Origin: Haematococcus lacustris
Taxonomy: Eukaryota > Chlorophyta > Chlorophyceae > Chlamydomonadales > Haematococcaceae
Assembly (NCBI GenBank): GCA_030144725.1
Contig: JASKMD010000012.1
Location: 6,000,498 to 6,064,497, forward strand
Length of the DNA stretch: 64,000 nucleotides
Direction: 5' to 3'
Shown: positions 59,975-64,000 of the stretch, piece by piece
Layout: every line of letters begins with the position of its first letter
How positions within the stretch are numbered: position 1 is the first letter of the stretch
Notes under the pieces: model-generated
What the model saw: the letters and a program-made list of their open reading frames with translations, nothing else
What the model was told of the DNA's origin: nothing
The model's database searches: none
Program-made: the position numbers and the translations under genes

Positions 59975-62900
59975 ATGCCGGGTTGCGGGGCTGTGTGCGC
60001 CTCGATCGGTGTGCTAGCCTGCACCGCGTGCCTCTTGGCTGCGTTGTGCAACAAAAGCCTGGTGGGAAGCTGGGCGGAAACCTGTCGGGAAACCATGGAG
60101 TGGCTAGTGAGAGCCGTGCGAGGAGCCGACGACAGTGACGACAGTGGAGAGGGAGATCCTCGTAAAGACGAAGGAGCTCTTGTCGACGCATCGCATGGTA
60201 TGACCTGTATGCACCCAGCTTGTCTCTGCCCTTCCGGCCTTGAACATCCGTCGACTGTAAGCTGGAGAAACTGGGGAGAAACTGGAAGAAAGTGGGGAGA
60301 AACTGACAGATCTCAGGGACCTGACGATGCCAAAGAGCAGCTAAAGCGAGCCACGGCCAAGTCATCCAGCATGGCCAATACACTAGCTGTTGCCGTTTTG
60401 TTTCGTAGGCCCACAATGTTTGCCAATCCATACAGTGCAAGGCCTGTTGGCATGGCATCCGCCTTGCGCTGCCTGCCCGGACACCGCCTTGTCCTCAAGC
60501 AGATGTACCGCCCTCAATCACCATCAGGGGCAGCAGCAGGAGCAGCAGCAAGAGGAGCAGCAGCAGCAGCAGGAGCATCAGGGGCAGCAGCAGCAGCAGC
60601 AGCAAGACGTGAAGCAGGAGGAGCAGCAGCAGCTGCCAACCGACTACAGTCCTGTACCAGGCAGCCCTGAATGGCACAGCTGGTACTGTTGCGCCCCCTC
60701 CAACAGTAAGCTGAGGCAGCAGGTGGTGCCACCAGCTGTGGCCCAGGGCCAAGGCCAGGGGCGGCTGCTGCTGATCTGTCATGACATGGAAGGAGGGTAC
60801 CTGCAGGACAGGTAAGTCCCAGGCTAGGCTTGTGTGTGAGGCTAGAAAGCAGCAGCTAGGAAGGGGTCAAGGGGTCAAGGGGGTTGATAAGGAAGCAGCA
60901 GCTAGGAAGGGGTCAAGGGGTCGAGGGGTTTGATAAGGAAGCAGCAGCTAGGAAGGGGTCAAGGGGTCAAGGGGGTTGATAAGGAAGCAGCAGCTAGGAA
61001 GGGTTCGAGGGGTCAAGGGGTTGATAAGGAAGCAGCAGCTAGGAAGGGTTCAAGGGGTCAAGGGGTTGATAAGGAAGGTGAAAGGTGAAGCCAGGACCAC
61101 CATGGGCAGGTCACAACGCGACAGGGCAGGTCACTGACAGCTGCTGGCTAGCTGGGGAGGCGGCGATGGGCAGGATAGGCAGCTGGAGGAGGGAGGTTGG
61201 CCTGCCTAGCTGCATAGTGGTTGGGTGGAGGGGTGAGGGTCAGCCCGCGTGAGGTACCTGCAGGTGTGAGTGGAAGGTGATGGTCATGATGATGAAGTTT
61301 GTGGCCTGGGTCCTGGGGTAAAGTGCTTACCGGGAGTGAGGAGGGTGTGAGGTGAGAGTAGCTGCAGTCTGCTCGGAGCCAGGACCACCATGAACTGTGT
61401 GGCATTTGTCTATAAGTCGCTAAGTCGCATTTGTCTATAAGGAGCTGCATAGACAGTCAAACAACATAGACAGTCGGACAGTCAAACCCGACCCGGAGTT
61501 GTATAGACAGTGGGGGTCACCTACTCAGCAGCTGAAGTCCGCCCTGCTTTGTCCTGCCTGCCTGCCTGCCTGCCTGTTCGCCAGGTGGGTGCAAGGCTGG
61601 CCCAGTGCCGACACCTTCAACCAGTGGCGCTGGGAGGCTGCTGACGTGTTCGTGTACTTCTCACACCAGCTGGTCACCCTGCCCCCTCCTGGCTGGGTCA
61701 CGGCGGCAAGGCAGAATGGGGTGAAGGTGAGGTCAGGGGCCCTTAGGGCTTGACACTGGCATGAGGGACCCAGGCAGGTAGGGCAGGGACTGTCAGGGTG
61801 TCAGGGTAGCCAGCTAGGCTTCAGCAGCTTCAGCTTGGGCTCAGGTTGACTCCAGCACTGGACATTTCGGTGATCTACACAGATTCTTACTGGCGCCTCT
61901 CCATTGCTGGCCCCTTGCTGCCCCCTCGCTGCCTCCTCGCTGCCCTCTCGCTGCCCCCTCGCTGCCCCTTGCTGCCCCTTGCTGCTCAAGGGTTCTGCAC
62001 ACCCTGCAACACTCAGGCTCCTGCTGCCGCCGGCCCCACACCCTGGGTGCAGGTGCTGGGCACCTTGATCACTGAGGGGCCAGCTGGCAGGCGCAGCTGC
62101 GAGCGCCTGTTTGCGTCTGAGGCCGCAGCGGACAGGGTACGCGGATGGCTGGGCAGGGAACAACATAATGGGCCACCTGGCATGTGATGCGTGATGCTAG
62201 TTGCTTAGCTAGGTTGCCATTGAAGGTGTAACTACAGCTACCAGGATCAGACCAGACCAGACCAGACCAGACCAGACCAGACCGGACCGGGCTAACAGTG
62301 TGTCATGGCAGGCTACAGCAAGACACGGCAGGGCCCACTAGCTGCCAGCTGGCAGGGCGAGGGATGAGCAGGACAGGGCAGGTGGCAAAGAGAGCTTGCC
62401 CGCCAAGGTGTACGGCGGTAAGGGCCAGGGAGTGGGTCAGGGGTGAGGGGCAGGGGTGAGTCGTGTGGGGCAGGCTGCGTCAGGCACCTGCAGGTAAGGG
62501 ATGGTGTTGAATAAATGTCTATGAGGTTGCAGGATTAGTGTGGCGACGGGGTGGAGGGTGTGTATCAGGGTCAGGGAGGCGGCTGGACCGGCCCACCCAG
62601 CAAACCAAAAGGGGGTTATGCAGTGGAGGGCACCAGGTGAGGTGAGCAGATGTTGGGGCCTGTCCTGGCTGGAGGCACATGATGGGGTGTTGGGAACAGC
62701 TAGCTACGCAGCCACATGCTGGCCAGTCTGCGCAGGCAGGGTAGAGGGCTAGGGTCAGGGGCAGAGGTAGGGGTAGGGCCCTGCCTGTCCTTACACTAGG
62801 TGCCTGCCTGCCTCCCCTCACACCCTCACCCTCACCCAGAACCAAACCCTGCCTGTCACACTAGCTGGCTGCTTGTCACACATCAGGTGCTCCTGCCTGG

Positions 62901-63769
62901 CCTGCTGCATGCCTGCACACCCTCGCCTTGGCTGCCCTGGGGCCTCTGTCCAGCTTTGCTTGCGCCTGCTCCAGCCGTTGCACCTCAGGCCAGCGCCCTG
63001 TCACCTGGCTGCCTGCAGACAGCGCATCAGCTGGCTGCCCTGGCACACTACCACGGCTTTGACGGCTGGCTGGTCAACATTGAGAACAACCTGGGATGCA
63101 ACCTGCTGCCCCACCTGCTGCGGTGCTTGCGCCGCTTACGCCTGCTGCTCAGGGAAAGGAGGGGGCCGGATGCGCTCCTCATCTGGTCAGTGCTTCGCCT
63201 GTAGACTGCAACGCTGATTGGTCTTTACCAGCCATTGCCACAGCCCCCAGTCGCTGCTTGCCACCGGTTGGTTATATACACCAGTTGGTTATGAATGTGG
63301 AAAACATAGAAAACCTTTGCTGTGATGAAAGAAACAGCCCAAAACACCCTGGCTATGTCAGGAAACGGTACTGGCTCCGGAAATTCAAATGCGCTGCTCC
63401 ATATTCAATAGCCGTACCCCTGTCTCCAAGTGCTGCAGGTATGACGCGTTGACTACCCACGGCACACTGTGTTGGCAGAATGCGCTCACCGAGCTGAACC
63501 AGCCGTTTTTTGATGTCTGTGACGGCCTGTTTGTGAACTACGGGTGAGCTCCCGCTGGCATGGCTTCTCATCATCAGCAGCTGGGGGCACTGCTTGCATG
63601 TAAGCCATGTAGCCTGTAGTGCGTTTATAACCAAGGCCTGGCTGGGGCGGCATGTTGCAGGTGGACCAAAAGAAGCATTCAGGGCATGGCAGCGCTAGCG
63701 GGAGAGCGAGCGGCTGATGTGTGGCTTGGTGTGGATGTCTTCGGCAGAGGGACGTATGGCGGCGGCAAG
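59975..63769 (+). CDS. ENGASE: Endo-beta-N-acetylglucosaminidase, GH85 (ENGase), 3'-truncated by the window
   Basis: Hydrolyses the chitobiose core of N-glycans, releasing free oligosaccharides. Seven exons in phase: 59975-60197, 60409-60811, 61585-61726, 62053-62136, 63019-63185, 63439-63543, 63661-63769 (411 codons so far). A hydrophobic stretch near residues 5-25 (GVLACTACLLAAL) could act as a membrane anchor, which is unusual because ENGases are mostly cytosolic. HTVQGLLAWHPP matches the family start, and a poly-Q insert follows. Then RLLLICHDMEGGYLQDRWVQ, DVFVYFSHQLVTLPPPGWVT, NGVKVLGTLITEG, FDGWLVNIENNLG (catalytic Asn and Glu of the N-x-E motif kept), LLIWYDALTTHGTLCWQNAL, FFDVCDGLFVNYGW and ADVWLGVDVFGRGTYGGGK. 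All splice phases agree. The gene continues past 63769 with a donor (GTAAGG). Confidence 0.93.
60848..61075 (+). repeat. ~55 bp tandem repeat in an ENGase intron
   Basis: Five copies of GGAAGCAGCAGCTAGGAAGG followed by GGTCAAGGGGTCAAGGGGGTTGATAA with small changes, in the intron after exon 2. Confidence 0.9.
62248..62290 (+). repeat. (CAGAC)n short tandem repeat in an ENGase intron
   Basis: About seven copies of CCAGA grading into CCGGA in the intron between exons 4 and 5. Confidence 0.85.
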
Positions 63770-64000
63770 GTAAGGACAGGGACGGAAGGCACGCACACAT
63801 TTGACCCAGAACAACATCGGTCATGATGTCTTTCACCATTGCCATCATCAAGAGCTTATGATTAGTAGTCACATTGGTGTAGTCACAGTACTTCGGCTTG
63901 TGAATTGTATCGTCATGGCTGTACAGTATAGCGGGTCAGGGAGGCGCCTGGACCAGCCCCACCCAGCAAAGCCATCACGGAAAGCCATTAAGAGACCCTG

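Overview
This 64 kb window comes from a eukaryotic nuclear genome. Coding regions are split by many short GT-AG introns. The proteins are rich in Q, A, S and G. One gene is an octatricopeptide-like/RAP-domain protein of the kind expanded in chlorophyte algae, and Fanzor (eukaryotic TnpB) remnants are present. A green alga of the Chlamydomonadales fits best, possibly Haematococcus-like; that placement is inference, not a database result.

Layout. 1-4200 is an uninterrupted (CTG)n array of about 1,400 copies. It abuts, and probably lies in an intron of, a CHD3/PICKLE-type (Mi-2) chromatin remodeler whose 3' two thirds run from 4340 to about 13536 on + (21 exons readable). 13.5-18.3 kb is a graveyard of decayed mobile DNA: two Fanzor pseudogenes on - with RuvC-II/RuvC-III motifs and an LRR-like fragment. 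18397-24205 (+) is a five-exon OPR-like/RAP-domain gene, probably an organelle RNA factor. One of its introns carries a TA-flanked MITE.

24.66-55.4 kb is a head-to-tail macro-array of a ~3.5 kb unit, each joined to the next by a (CCCTGA)n array (TCAGGG on the other strand, a telomere-like hexamer). Each unit carries an unknown two-exon gene on -, a short basic ORF on +, and an exon on + that resembles the N-terminal half of a Fanzor. At least six other insertions are nested in the units, most with readable TIRs and target duplications because sister units give the empty site: a 1.22 kb element inside a CCCTGA array, a 2.86 kb TIR transposon with its own multi-exon gene, a 510 bp hAT MITE with an 8 bp TSD, a 2.0 kb gag-like element, a 0.93 kb Harbinger-like element, and a decayed hAT transposase gene. 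The hAT gene has an intron swollen to about 5.9 kb by CAGG/CAGC tetranucleotide repeats.

55.4-64 kb returns to host-like sequence: a Pro/Ser/Gly-rich gene of unknown function, a (GAGGAGGGGA)n minisatellite, another Fanzor remnant, and the first seven exons of a GH85 endo-beta-N-acetylglucosaminidase (ENGase) that runs off the right edge.

The most promising biology is (a) a conserved noncoding block 3' of each Fanzor pseudogene, plus an orphan copy inside the CHD3 gene, a candidate guide-RNA/right-end module; (b) the tandem macro-unit; and (c) the 2.86 kb element with a CG target duplication and an unrecognised protein.
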